Of a stretch of DNA of 64,000 nucleotides, positions 51,001-58,234 are shown piece after piece. The notes under the pieces were generated by a model, which was not told where the DNA came from, made no database searches, and worked only from the letters and a program-made list of their open reading frames with translations. How positions within the stretch are numbered: the stretch's first letter is position 1; each line of letters opens with the position of its first letter. The stretch lies in the NCBI GenBank assembly GCA_012517875.1, contig JAAYUB010000098.1:1-64000 (forward strand), written 5' to 3'. The stretch is from Acidobacteriota bacterium (GTDB lineage: Bacteria > Acidobacteriota > JAAYUB01). A program made the translations under genes and the position numbers.

Positions 51001-51383
51001 TTCTCGGCCACGCCGCCGGCGCGGGTGACGAAGCGGAGCGTCGGCCGCCCGTCCAGTGACAGGTCGAAGGCGCGGTCGCCCCCCGAGGTGCCGGTGGAGT
51101 GGGCGCCGATCCAGACGAAGGTGCACGGTGCGGCGGGGAGCGGGTCGGGCGCCGGGGCGGTGATCCACTCGATGGCCATGCGGCCGTCGGTGACGCAGGT
51201 CAGCAGCGACTCGCGGGCGTACGGGTGAAACGAGTGGTAGCGGAGACGTTCGCCCGCCACCGCGGCATCATAGCCCGCCAGACCGCCGTGGCCGGGCGAC
51301 AGGAGCCCGGGGACAGCGGCGGCCGCGGCGGCTGGAATCAGCGTCAGCAGGGCTGCGATCAGGGTGGCGCGGATCCGGCTCAT
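48051..51383 (-). CDS. Secreted GH38 alpha-mannosidase-like enzyme
   Basis: 1110 residues from ATG 51383 with AAGGAGA upstream; signal peptide RATLIAALLTLIPAAAAAA. An extra N-terminal carbohydrate-binding-like region (about 30-280) precedes the GH38 barrel. The metal-binding His294-x-His296-x-Asp298 lies in LPHSHNDIGYTH, and Asp413 in MITDIPGVSWG is the likely nucleophile. FKVKEK-like C-terminal beta domains follow to the end (EVRLYNAAGRPETVSLQWNR-type sheets). GH38 enzymes remove alpha-mannose from N-glycan-like or mannan substrates. The ATG overlaps the stop of the CBM9-like gene by 4 bp, so the two are coupled. Confidence 0.85.
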   Translation of the reverse strand: MSRIRATLIAALLTLIPAAAAAAVPGLLSPGHGGLAGYDAAVAGERLRYHSFHPYARESLLTCVTDGRMAIEWITAPAPDPLPAAPCTFVWIGAHSTGTSGGDRAFDLSLDGRPTLRFVTRAGGVAENWTVRGAGGVALSFRHVWTDHVGDAFGYMLLDVPATLLSPGRPVAVRVTGEAAGSRDWYMTFMYAFRPSVDVRPQPALVRTPDGERQLVELRIDHTADSGAAVVQAGGGAPATHPLRLGLNVLDLLAPPASAPTPYPVVVRVDGRAEVRLEAALRPVSRREVHFLPHSHNDIGYTHLQSDVLAMQLQNLADAVRLIRSTADYPPEAQFRWNAEILWAVDEYLTRAGIPERDAFLDTVRSGHMGLQALYTNPLTGLLRPEEMFRLTDCARRLEARHGLKIDTAMITDIPGVSWGAVPALAHAGIRYLSSGPNASDRIGRSTAAWGDRPCWWVGPSGQDKLLYWVAGKGYSLFHQTNGIQSADARPKLFGYLDELDAAGYPYELIQLRYTIYSDNGPVDPTLPDFVRAWNERYASPRLVINTADRLFAEFERRYGAVLPAFAGDLTPYWEDGAASTARELGLARRAAERLVQAEALAAAVDGRYHPEEFDIAWREVHLADEHTWGAWNSVSDPDHPNAVGQWRLKQAFAETADRRSTELLETVNALEGCPDARSAVDVLNTCSWPRTDLVVLPAVQFRAGDRVVDDAGRPVPSQRLAGGELAFLAVDVPPLGGRRFRVTAGAAPAGGTAGAEDSRAAASGLALRLDPATGAVASLAAGGRELVDASAHGLNEFLYVAGKSPADARRTGPVRITAPDAGPLVATLRVECDAAPGVRALVREYRLVDGLDWLAIRNELDKAAVREKEAIYFAFPFAVPDDVTRLDLGWGFIRPEADQLPGACRDFFTVQRWADVSNQRFGVTWATVEAPLVTVGDMVDETAHNDGPTGWKAHVASSNTVFSYAMNNYWHTNYKADQAGPASFSYAVHPHGLFDALAAYRFGVERSQPLLVCPARDVAAPRSLFTVGSPAVVVTSLIPLPERNGFLVRLYNAAGRPETVSLQWNRFQPAAVWLSNPSGTRLRPVDGPVPLPAFGLATLRVEGRYGSAE

Positions 51384-52231
51384 GGGCGGTCTCCTTCGGG
51401 AGCGGGCGGCCGGCGGCCACCCAGGTGAACGTATGAAAAGCACTCGGGGATGTGGGAGTCGTAGACGCCGTGGGGATTCAGTGCCCAGCCGAGGCTCGGC
51501 GAGAGCCGGCGCCCCCCGGCATCCACGTGCTCGAATCGGGAGAAGTCGAGCCGCAGGACGTCCCCCTCGCAGGGCGGCCACGCGCGCCCCGCGAAGAGCG
51601 CCGCCATGCCCGCCCAGGGGAAGGCGATCTCGGCCGTCCAGCCGCGGTCGATGTCGGAGTCGTCGTTGAGGGTGCCGTCCACCCGCACCGCGGCGCTGAG
51701 GCCGGAGAGGTCCCAGTCCATGAAGGCCCACCGGCGGCCGCGCGGGTGGCGGCCGCAGCGGCTGGCGTCCTGGAAGCCGCCCAACACGTCCACGGAGCGG
51801 ACGGCCAGGTCGAACTCGGGGCGCCGCCGGAATCGCTCGCCGTGGCGGTACGCCTCCTGCCAGATGTAGAAGACCTCGTAAACGGTCCCGAGCGCGTTGA
51901 TCTGGAACTCGTAGTAGCAGTCGTCGCCGCCGATGAACACCTCGACGTCGTTCTCGGTCCAGACGAAGGCGTCACGCTCGGCAAGACGCGCCTGGACGCG
52001 GGGCTCCTCGATCCAGAAGCCCACGTAAAGGGCGGCGTCGTCCCAGAGCGCGGCCATCCGCGTGTCCAACAGCGCCGGGGCGCCGGTGACCAGGTCCACG
52101 AAGCGGGAGGATCGCGCCGCGCTCCGCCACGGTTCCTTGTCCAGGTCGCCGTCGATGCGGATGGGTCCATCGATGCGATGGGCCGTGTAATGGACCAGTT
52201 GTTCCTCGCCGCAGCCGTATCCATGGATCAT
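51380..52231 (-). CDS. CBM9/DOMON-like carbohydrate-binding protein
   Basis: 283 residues. IRIDGDLDKEPWRSAARSS, ALWDDAALYVGFWIEEP, TENDVEVFIGGDDCYYEFQI and WTAEIAFPWAGM are the conserved strands of family 9 carbohydrate-binding modules used alone in many Bacteroidetes/Acidobacteria. No signal peptide is visible, unusual for a glycan binder. It probably acts with the GH38 enzyme, to which it is translationally coupled. A 200-bp repeat tract precedes it. Confidence 0.75.
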   Translation of the reverse strand: MIHGYGCGEEQLVHYTAHRIDGPIRIDGDLDKEPWRSAARSSRFVDLVTGAPALLDTRMAALWDDAALYVGFWIEEPRVQARLAERDAFVWTENDVEVFIGGDDCYYEFQINALGTVYEVFYIWQEAYRHGERFRRRPEFDLAVRSVDVLGGFQDASRCGRHPRGRRWAFMDWDLSGLSAAVRVDGTLNDDSDIDRGWTAEIAFPWAGMAALFAGRAWPPCEGDVLRLDFSRFEHVDAGGRRLSPSLGWALNPHGVYDSHIPECFSYVHLGGRRPPAPEGDRP

Positions 52232-52431
52232 TTCATTACCTCAGTTCAAACTTCGGACATCGGATTTGGAGCACCCGGAACCTGGGTCTTAAGATTTGGG
52301 ATCCGGGACCTGGATCCTGAGTTCCGGGGCCTTGGACATGGGAAACAGGGTGTTGTTCCGGCACACTCCGAATCGATTCCAAATTACCAACAGCATATAA
52401 GCAATCAGCAACAACCAATAAACACAATCAC
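52232..52431. repeat. 7-bp tract between CBM9-like and transglutaminase genes
   Basis: About fifteen 7-bp units from 52245 to 52349 (TTCAAAC, TTCGGAC, ATCGGAT, ACCTGGG, ATCCGGG, TTCCGGG). An AT-richer part with AATCAGC/AACAACC/AATAAAC-like units follows at about 52395-52425. No gene. Confidence 0.8.
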
Positions 52432-55140
52432 CTATTCGCCTCCCGCTCGGTTCCCCGCATTCATGTTCTCCAAAATCCGATCGGCGGTTCCGATGGCGTA
52501 CCCTTCGGCGGCGTGGACGATGTCTCCCGCCGCCGTGACCACCAGCACCACCGGCCGAAGCGGGAGCGCGGCGCCCAGGGCCGTTCGCACCGCCGCCAGC
52601 AGCGCCTCACCCGGATCGCGAGCCCAGACCACGTTGGCGGGCAACTCGTCACCCGGCGGGGCCGCCTGGTCCGCCGGAAGGCAGAGCAGAATCCGGCCGC
52701 CCCATGCCTCCAGCGCCGCGCGCCGCGCCGCCAGTTCCGCCAGCACGTTGCGGGTGGGCTCCGTTCCCGGGGCCAGCCACGCCATGACGAATCCGCGATC
52801 GCCCGGTGTGGGCGCCAGCGGCAGCGGGCTTCCGTCAAGACTGGACAGTGCGGCCTCCCTGGGCAGCCGCCCCAGCACGCGGGGCGGCCCGGCGAGCTGC
52901 CGGAGCACCAGCGGCACCTCCGCGGCGCCGCCGGCGGGGAGGGAGAAGAAGGCCAGCCGGGCCAGCACCGAACCGTCGTGTCGTCGGTTGCCCGTCACCA
53001 ACAAATAGCCGCCGCCGGGCAGCTCGGCGGTGCCGAACTCGGCTGCGGGCTGGCCCTCGGGGTATTCGAGGGTTTCCGGCGACCCTCCGCGCAGGCGCGC
53101 CAGGGTGAAGTGGGTGAAGTAGCGCGCCTGGCCTGCGGCCCCGGCCGGCTGCAGGGACAGACGGCCCATGGCCGGAGCGGGTTCGGCGGGAGGCGGCGGC
53201 ACGGCCGGCTGCCATCGCCCGTTGAGATGCAGCTCGGGTGCGCGAAGCGCCGGGTGCAGCCGGGCGGGGATGCCGAGGCTGCGCGCCAGCGCCACCAGAC
53301 AGATGTCACAGGACCACCGGTCGGCCGCGCGCAGTTCCAGGACACCCCGCGGCGTGACGGGGAGGCGGTAGGGGCTCCGGTCCTCGCGATGGGCGACGCG
53401 CCGCCGCAGCCATTGCCAGAGCGCCAGGGGATCCTGCCGGGCCTTTCGGGCGACGGCGGCGGGGACCGCCCGCCGCAGCGGCTCGCGCCAGGCCACCAGC
53501 GTCTCGGTGTCGATCCGGGGTGCCAGCACGGCGTTCACGAACAGCTCCCGGTCGGTCGTCATGAGGGGATGGGGCCGGGCGAGGGCGCCGGCCAGGTGCG
53601 CCAGCAGCACGTCCGCCGGCGCGTCCCGGAGGTCCTTGTCGGACAGGGTGCCCAGCAGCGGCAGCGCCCACACGCGCTGCTCCGCCGGGCAACGGCGCAG
53701 GAACGCCTCGATGGCGCGCCAGTTGCCCCGGCTGGCCGCGATGATCCGCCACAGGGCGTCCGGTTCCAGGCCGGTGGCGGCGGCGAGCGCGCGGGCGGCC
53801 GGTTCGGTCATGAAGGTCGCGATGTAGCTGGCCCGGCGGGCGTCGTTTTCTTTCAGCCGCCGGGCGTTTTCCGCCTGACCCGCGGTGGGGACGGGCTGGG
53901 GCGGCGGGGCGGGCGGCGCCTGCACGTCGAGGTCCGCGACGAGCGCCGCGAGCGGGTCCGCGAGCGACACCGTGAGCTCGCCATCGAGATCGGGCGGAGC
54001 CGCTGTCCAGCCGCAACGGCCGTTCTTCCGGGCCCAAACCAGCACGGTTCCCCGGCCGCATGCCAGGGCGGCCCGGCCGTCGGACCCGGTGGTGAAGGTC
54101 GCCAGGGGGTAGAACTCCGCATAGTTGTAGAGCCGGAAGGACACCTCCGCCCCGGCCACCGGCCGGCCGGCGGCGTCCACCACCTGCACCCGCGCCTCGC
54201 GCAGCGGGGCGTAGCCGGCGGTGAGGTTCAGCACGGGGCCCAGCGGCGGATGCTCCAGCACCGGCTCCGGGCCGGCGTAGGCGCCGTACACGCGGGTGTG
54301 GACCAGCATCGCCCGGCGCACCGGCTCGCGGAACCACGCCAAGTCCAGTTCCGGTTCCGGCTCGCAGGCGCCCAAGAAGTGCCAGGCGCCGTCCACCCAC
54401 GCCTCCACCCAGGCGTGGTTGTCGTCTGTATGGGCCCAGCGCGGCGTGTAGCACTGGCGGGCAGGGATCCCGACGGCCCGGAGCGCCGCGACCGCCAGCA
54501 CCGACTCCTCGCCGCAACGCCCGTAGGCGGTGCGGATGGTCGCGAGCGGCGCGCTGGTGCGTGCGTCGGTGCCCTGATAGACCACCCGCTCGTGGCACCA
54601 GTGGTTGATCTCGAGCACCGCCTGCCGCAGGGTGAGCCCGGCGACGCGGTCCCGCAGCTCGGGGTACATGTCCTGGCGGAAGGTGTCGAGGGTCTCGTTA
54701 TTCACGCGCAGCGGCAGGACGAAGTGGCGGAACAGTGCGTCGGGGATCTGCGGCCCCCAAGGCAGCTCGCGGCGGGCCCGCAGGCTGGCGCGGACGGCGG
54801 CCAGATAGAAGTCGCCGTCATGGTCGGCCAGATCGGCCAGGGGCATGTAGGCGTACAGGAATTCCATGGCCTGCCGCTCGTCGGCCGTGAGCAGGCCGCG
54901 GAAGACGTCGAACAGGGCGTCGGCGCGGTGCCGCGCCAGCTTCCGGGTTTCTTGAAATCGCCGCTGGACGTCGGACCGGCTGTCCGGGGCGGGGCCGGCG
55001 GCGGCCGCGAGTCCCGCGGTTGCGAGCAGCGCGAGCCAGCCGGCAAGGAGTCCGCGGCGGCGCGGATGCGGCCGGCTCCAGGCGCCACCGGTGGTCCGAT
55101 CGAGTGCCGCACCAGATGACGCCAACACAGGATGGTTCAT
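52432..55140 (-). CDS. Secreted protein with transglutaminase-like domains and thioredoxin-like C-terminus
   Basis: 902 residues from ATG 55140. Signal/anchor segment RGLLAGWLALLATAGLAAAA. Residues about 150-265 form a transglutaminase-like core with Cys209 (YGRCGEESV), His242 (DDNHAWVEAWVDG) and the following Asp/Glu pocket. A second, degenerate copy lies at about 590-640 (DRWSCDICLVALARSLGIPA, HLNGRW). Beta domains lie in between, and the last 130 residues look like a thioredoxin fold without the CxxC. The family probably makes or cuts protein or peptide isopeptide bonds in the periplasm. Neighbouring glycoside hydrolases suggest glycoprotein processing. Confidence 0.75.
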   Translation of the reverse strand: MNHPVLASSGAALDRTTGGAWSRPHPRRRGLLAGWLALLATAGLAAAAGPAPDSRSDVQRRFQETRKLARHRADALFDVFRGLLTADERQAMEFLYAYMPLADLADHDGDFYLAAVRASLRARRELPWGPQIPDALFRHFVLPLRVNNETLDTFRQDMYPELRDRVAGLTLRQAVLEINHWCHERVVYQGTDARTSAPLATIRTAYGRCGEESVLAVAALRAVGIPARQCYTPRWAHTDDNHAWVEAWVDGAWHFLGACEPEPELDLAWFREPVRRAMLVHTRVYGAYAGPEPVLEHPPLGPVLNLTAGYAPLREARVQVVDAAGRPVAGAEVSFRLYNYAEFYPLATFTTGSDGRAALACGRGTVLVWARKNGRCGWTAAPPDLDGELTVSLADPLAALVADLDVQAPPAPPPQPVPTAGQAENARRLKENDARRASYIATFMTEPAARALAAATGLEPDALWRIIAASRGNWRAIEAFLRRCPAEQRVWALPLLGTLSDKDLRDAPADVLLAHLAGALARPHPLMTTDRELFVNAVLAPRIDTETLVAWREPLRRAVPAAVARKARQDPLALWQWLRRRVAHREDRSPYRLPVTPRGVLELRAADRWSCDICLVALARSLGIPARLHPALRAPELHLNGRWQPAVPPPPAEPAPAMGRLSLQPAGAAGQARYFTHFTLARLRGGSPETLEYPEGQPAAEFGTAELPGGGYLLVTGNRRHDGSVLARLAFFSLPAGGAAEVPLVLRQLAGPPRVLGRLPREAALSSLDGSPLPLAPTPGDRGFVMAWLAPGTEPTRNVLAELAARRAALEAWGGRILLCLPADQAAPPGDELPANVVWARDPGEALLAAVRTALGAALPLRPVVLVVTAAGDIVHAAEGYAIGTADRILENMNAGNRAGGE

Positions 55141-55224
55141 GCCTGCGTCCTTACCGTTGGATTGGCACGTATTGTATGCGGAGGACCGCTGACGCCCCAA
55201 GAGGATTTTTCGCGCCACGCCCGG

Positions 55225-56373
55225 TCAGCGGGTTTCGTAACACTCGAAGGCGTCGATCAGGTCCAGGTAGACGCCGTCGAACCCCGCATCCAGGATTCGC
55301 TGCAGGTACGAGCCGGCGCCGCCGCGGATGATCGCCTGCCAGCCGGGGTGCCAGTAGTCCACCTTGTAGTTGCCAGGCCAGTCGGGATTTTCCTCGCCGA
55401 GCCATGCGGGCGGCGAAACGGCCCACTCGGGTCGCCAGTAGTACCGGTAGTCCTCGGCCTCGCCGATGCTCAGGTACGCCACCACCAGGCGCCGCCCGCC
55501 GCGGGCCTTGGTCTTCAGCGCTGACACTTCCGCCGGGGTGAGCGCCGCGCCGTCGTTGAAGAACAGGTCCACGAGCACGAGGTCGAAGTCGGTGGCCGCC
55601 AGCGTGGCCAGGAAGCCGGCCCGATCGTCGCCGAACGCGCCGGGATTGATCAGGTACAGGAAGTTGCGCGCATCGGCCAGCGACGCGACGTCGCCGCCGT
55701 GCACCCGGAAGGGCGCCGGCGGGTAGGCGGGGATGTTGTCCAGGTCCCGGTGGTCCGCGGCGAACGAGATGTAACCGCGCGCCGCGGCGGTGGCATACGA
55801 GTCATCCATCTTGACCGGGTCGGAGCAGTAGTCAATGACCATCACCGTGCGGCCCGCTGCGGCGGCGCGGTCCATGAAGCCCTCGAAGTAGGCGGTCACG
55901 TCCGCCGGCGTCGCTGCGTTGTCCGCGTCGTAGCCGTAGTAGGCGTCCTCGCGGCCGATCCCGGTGATCGCGTCGAGGTACGCGGGGACGAAGGCGCCGG
56001 CAGCGGTCCCGTCGACGGTGAGGAGCTCCTGGCCGTTCTGGGGGATGACCGCGCAGCCGGGCCGGGCGGCGCGGCTGATCGCACCGACGAACCAGCGCAT
56101 CTCCCGGCGGTAGTCGATCCCGCCGCCGGACTTGCGGGCGATGAGCGCGAGGTCGACGGCGCCGGCGGCCCCGGAGCCATCGAGGTCCGCCGTGGCGTCG
56201 CCCGCGGGCAGCGCCGCCGAGTATCCGGCGAGCACGCGGGCCAGGAGCCGCGTGTCGTCGGCGGTGACGGCGCCGTCGCCGTCCAGGTCGCCCATGGGCA
56301 GGACCGCGTCCGTGGCGGCCGACGATCCGGCCAGCAGCATCAGCATGCCGAGTATCATGAGCAAGCGATTCAT
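55225..56373 (-). CDS. TM1410/GH114-like secreted glycosidase with N-terminal dockerin
   Basis: 382 residues with signal peptide (MNRLLMILGMLMLLAGSSA) and a GGAGGAGG ribosome site. Residues about 27-80 hold two calcium-type loops (DLDGDGAVTADD, DLDGSGAAGAVD) like a type I dockerin, here at the N-terminus. Residues about 90-382 are a TIM-barrel of the TM1410/endo-alpha-1,4-polygalactosaminidase family (FDLVLVDLFFNDG, VAYLSIGEAEDYRYYW, GFDGVYLDLIDAFECY). It should cut galactosamine-type polysaccharides, for example in biofilm matrices. The upstream Mut7-C gene overlaps it by 4 bp. Confidence 0.85.
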   Translation of the reverse strand: MNRLLMILGMLMLLAGSSAATDAVLPMGDLDGDGAVTADDTRLLARVLAGYSAALPAGDATADLDGSGAAGAVDLALIARKSGGGIDYRREMRWFVGAISRAARPGCAVIPQNGQELLTVDGTAAGAFVPAYLDAITGIGREDAYYGYDADNAATPADVTAYFEGFMDRAAAAGRTVMVIDYCSDPVKMDDSYATAAARGYISFAADHRDLDNIPAYPPAPFRVHGGDVASLADARNFLYLINPGAFGDDRAGFLATLAATDFDLVLVDLFFNDGAALTPAEVSALKTKARGGRRLVVAYLSIGEAEDYRYYWRPEWAVSPPAWLGEENPDWPGNYKVDYWHPGWQAIIRGGAGSYLQRILDAGFDGVYLDLIDAFECYETR

Positions 56374-56903
56374 GCCCCCTCCTCCCGGTGGGGTGCTGAA
56401 GGACACGGCGGCTTTCGGGAACCGGCCGCCGGCGGCGGGCCCGGGTCCAGACCCAGGCGGCGGAGCATCTCGCACATTCGCTCCCGGTGGGTGCCGGGCC
56501 AGTAGATCCTGTTGCACGACGGGCAGCGGCAGAACTCCCGGTGATGCGCCAGCACGTAGGGCGGCACCGATGGCGCGACTTCGGCGGCATCCACCGTCAC
56601 CAGAGGCTCGTTGCAGCGCAGGCAGCGGGTGAGGGGGCGGATGGGGCCCAACTCCGGCCGGCCGGCCAGCAGCTCCGCCACCTGATCGGGCCAGCGTTCC
56701 GCGGCGATCAGGATGACTCGGTCGCGCACGGCCCGCCGCCCCGCCAGCCGCCGGTCGCGGGTCACCAGGATCCGGTCGGCGGCCACGGCGAGCTCGATGA
56801 GCTCGTCGTCGGGAAGGCCGGGCCGGAACTCGGCGTCCAGGCCCAGGAGGCGCATCCACCGCGCCAGCCGCCCCAGCATGCCGTCCACGAGAAAACTACG
56901 CAC
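56370..56903 (-). CDS. Mut7-C RNase-domain protein
   Basis: 177 residues from GTG 56903, with GGGAGG about six bases upstream. A PIN-like Mut7-C domain (RSFLVDGMLGRLARWMRLLG, ILVTRDRRLAGR, VILIAAERWPDQ) is followed by a four-Cys zinc ribbon (CLRCNEPL and CPSCNRIYW). Proteins of this class are suspected ribonucleases, named from the C-terminal part of Caenorhabditis Mut-7. Its link with the secreted glycosidase it overlaps is only positional. Confidence 0.88.
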   Translation of the reverse strand: MRSFLVDGMLGRLARWMRLLGLDAEFRPGLPDDELIELAVAADRILVTRDRRLAGRRAVRDRVILIAAERWPDQVAELLAGRPELGPIRPLTRCLRCNEPLVTVDAAEVAPSVPPYVLAHHREFCRCPSCNRIYWPGTHRERMCEMLRRLGLDPGPPPAAGSRKPPCPSAPHREEGA

Positions 56904-57019
56904 CGTCGCCTCCCGGAGAACTGCTGCATCCTTTGTACCACAGCCGCTGCCCGGGCGGCAGGGGTCTTTTGGCCGCCGCCGATGCGCGGCCGGCGGTCGT
57001 CGCAACGGACAATTATAAG

Positions 57020-57048
57020 TTGATGCCGGCGGAGGTCCTTTGTATGCT
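57020..57048 (+). promoter_or_regulatory. Promoter of enoyl-CoA hydratase gene
   Basis: TTGATG (57020-57025), 17 bp, TATGCT (57043-57048), followed 32 bp later by a GAGAGGAGG ribosome site. A minus-strand TATAAT (57017-57012) faces the Mut7-C gene. Confidence 0.55.
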
Positions 57049-57095
57049 GTAGGCCCGACACCCCAAACCGGGCGAGATCGAGAGAGGAGGTGGCT

Positions 57096-57881
57096 ATGGC
57101 CGAATATGAGACCATCCGGGTGGCGCGCGACGGCGCCGTCGCCACGGTGACGGTGGATCGGCCGACGGTGCTCAACGCGCTCAACCGCCGCGCCGTAGCC
57201 GAGCTGGACGCCGCCTTCGCCGCGCTTGGCGCGGACGAGACGGTGGCGGGCGTCATCCTCACCGGCGCCGGGGCCAAGGCATTCGTCGCCGGCGCCGACA
57301 TCGGCGAGGTGCAGGTGCTGGACGCCGCGTCGGGCCGCGCGTTCGCGCAGGCCGGCCAGGCGGTGTTCAGCCGGATTGAGGGGCTGGGCAAGCCGGTGGT
57401 CGCCGCCATCAACGGCTTCGCCCTGGGCGGCGGCTGCGAGCTGGCGCTGGCGTGCACGCTGCGCGTCGCGGCCGAGACGGCGCGTCTCGGCCAGCCGGAG
57501 GTGAAGCTGGGGCTGATCCCCGGCTACGGCGGCACCCAGCGCCTGGCGCGGCTCGTGGGCCCGGGGCGGGCGCTGGATCTGCTGCTGACCGGCCGGATGG
57601 TGACCGCCGCCGAGGCGCTGGCGATGGGGCTGGTCCACCGCGTGGTGCCGGCCGACCAACTGCTGGCCGAGACCCGTCGGCTGCTCGACGAGGTGCTCCA
57701 GCAGTCGCCGCTGGCGGTCCGGCTCTGCATCGAGGCGGTGGCCCGCGGCACGGGCCTGACACTGGCCGACGGGCTGGCCTTGGAGGCGGACCTGTTCGCG
57801 TTCGCGTGCGGCTCCGAAGACAAGCGGGAAGGCACCGCCGCCTTCCTGGCCAAGCGCCTGCCCGTATTCACCGGGCGTTGA
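57096..57881 (+). CDS. Enoyl-CoA hydratase
   Basis: 261 residues from ATG 57096. ALNRRAVAELDAAFAAL, LTGAGAKAFVAGADIGEV (oxyanion hole), NGFALGGGCELALAC and QPEVKLGLIPGYGGTQRL, with the catalytic Glu in GGGCELALAC and Glu in QPEVKLG, are the complete crotonase signature. It hydrates trans-2-enoyl-CoA, matching the 3-hydroxyacyl-CoA dehydrogenase at 10155. The small Dabb protein follows after 20 bp. A short-chain specificity is likely but not proven. Confidence 0.93.
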   Translation: MAEYETIRVARDGAVATVTVDRPTVLNALNRRAVAELDAAFAALGADETVAGVILTGAGAKAFVAGADIGEVQVLDAASGRAFAQAGQAVFSRIEGLGKPVVAAINGFALGGGCELALACTLRVAAETARLGQPEVKLGLIPGYGGTQRLARLVGPGRALDLLLTGRMVTAAEALAMGLVHRVVPADQLLAETRRLLDEVLQQSPLAVRLCIEAVARGTGLTLADGLALEADLFAFACGSEDKREGTAAFLAKRLPVFTGR

Positions 57882-57901
57882 CCCAGCGACATGGAGGCGG
57901 C

Positions 57902-58204
57902 ATGATCCGGCATATCGTGATCTGGCGGTTCGAAGAGCGGGCGGACGGACGGGACAAGGCGGAGAATCTCCGCCTGGCCGGCGACCTGCTGCGGGGCATG
58001 GCGGGCAGGGTCGACGGGCTGCTGCATCTCGAAGTGGGCATCAACGGGTTGCCGTCGAGCGAGGCATCGGACCTGGCTCTGGTGGCTGAGTTTCGCGACT
58101 GGCCGGCCCTGCGGGCATACACGGACCATCCCGTCCACCAGGAGGTGGTGCGGTTCCTGCGGCGCGTCCGGACCGAGCGGCGGGTGGTGGATTACGAGAT
58201 CTGA
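57902..58204 (+). CDS. Dabb (dimeric alpha-beta barrel) domain protein
   Basis: 100 residues, the usual length. MIRHIVIWRFEERADG, LLHLEVGINGLPSSEASDLAL and YTDHPVHQEVVRFL define the stress-responsive A/B barrel (Dabb) family. Members form dimers and bind or convert small molecules. Function here unknown; likely co-transcribed with the enoyl-CoA hydratase and ABC gene. Confidence 0.88.
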   Translation: MIRHIVIWRFEERADGRDKAENLRLAGDLLRGMAGRVDGLLHLEVGINGLPSSEASDLALVAEFRDWPALRAYTDHPVHQEVVRFLRRVRTERRVVDYEI

Positions 58205-58234
58205 GCGCTGGCGAAAGAGACGGAGCACGGCAGC

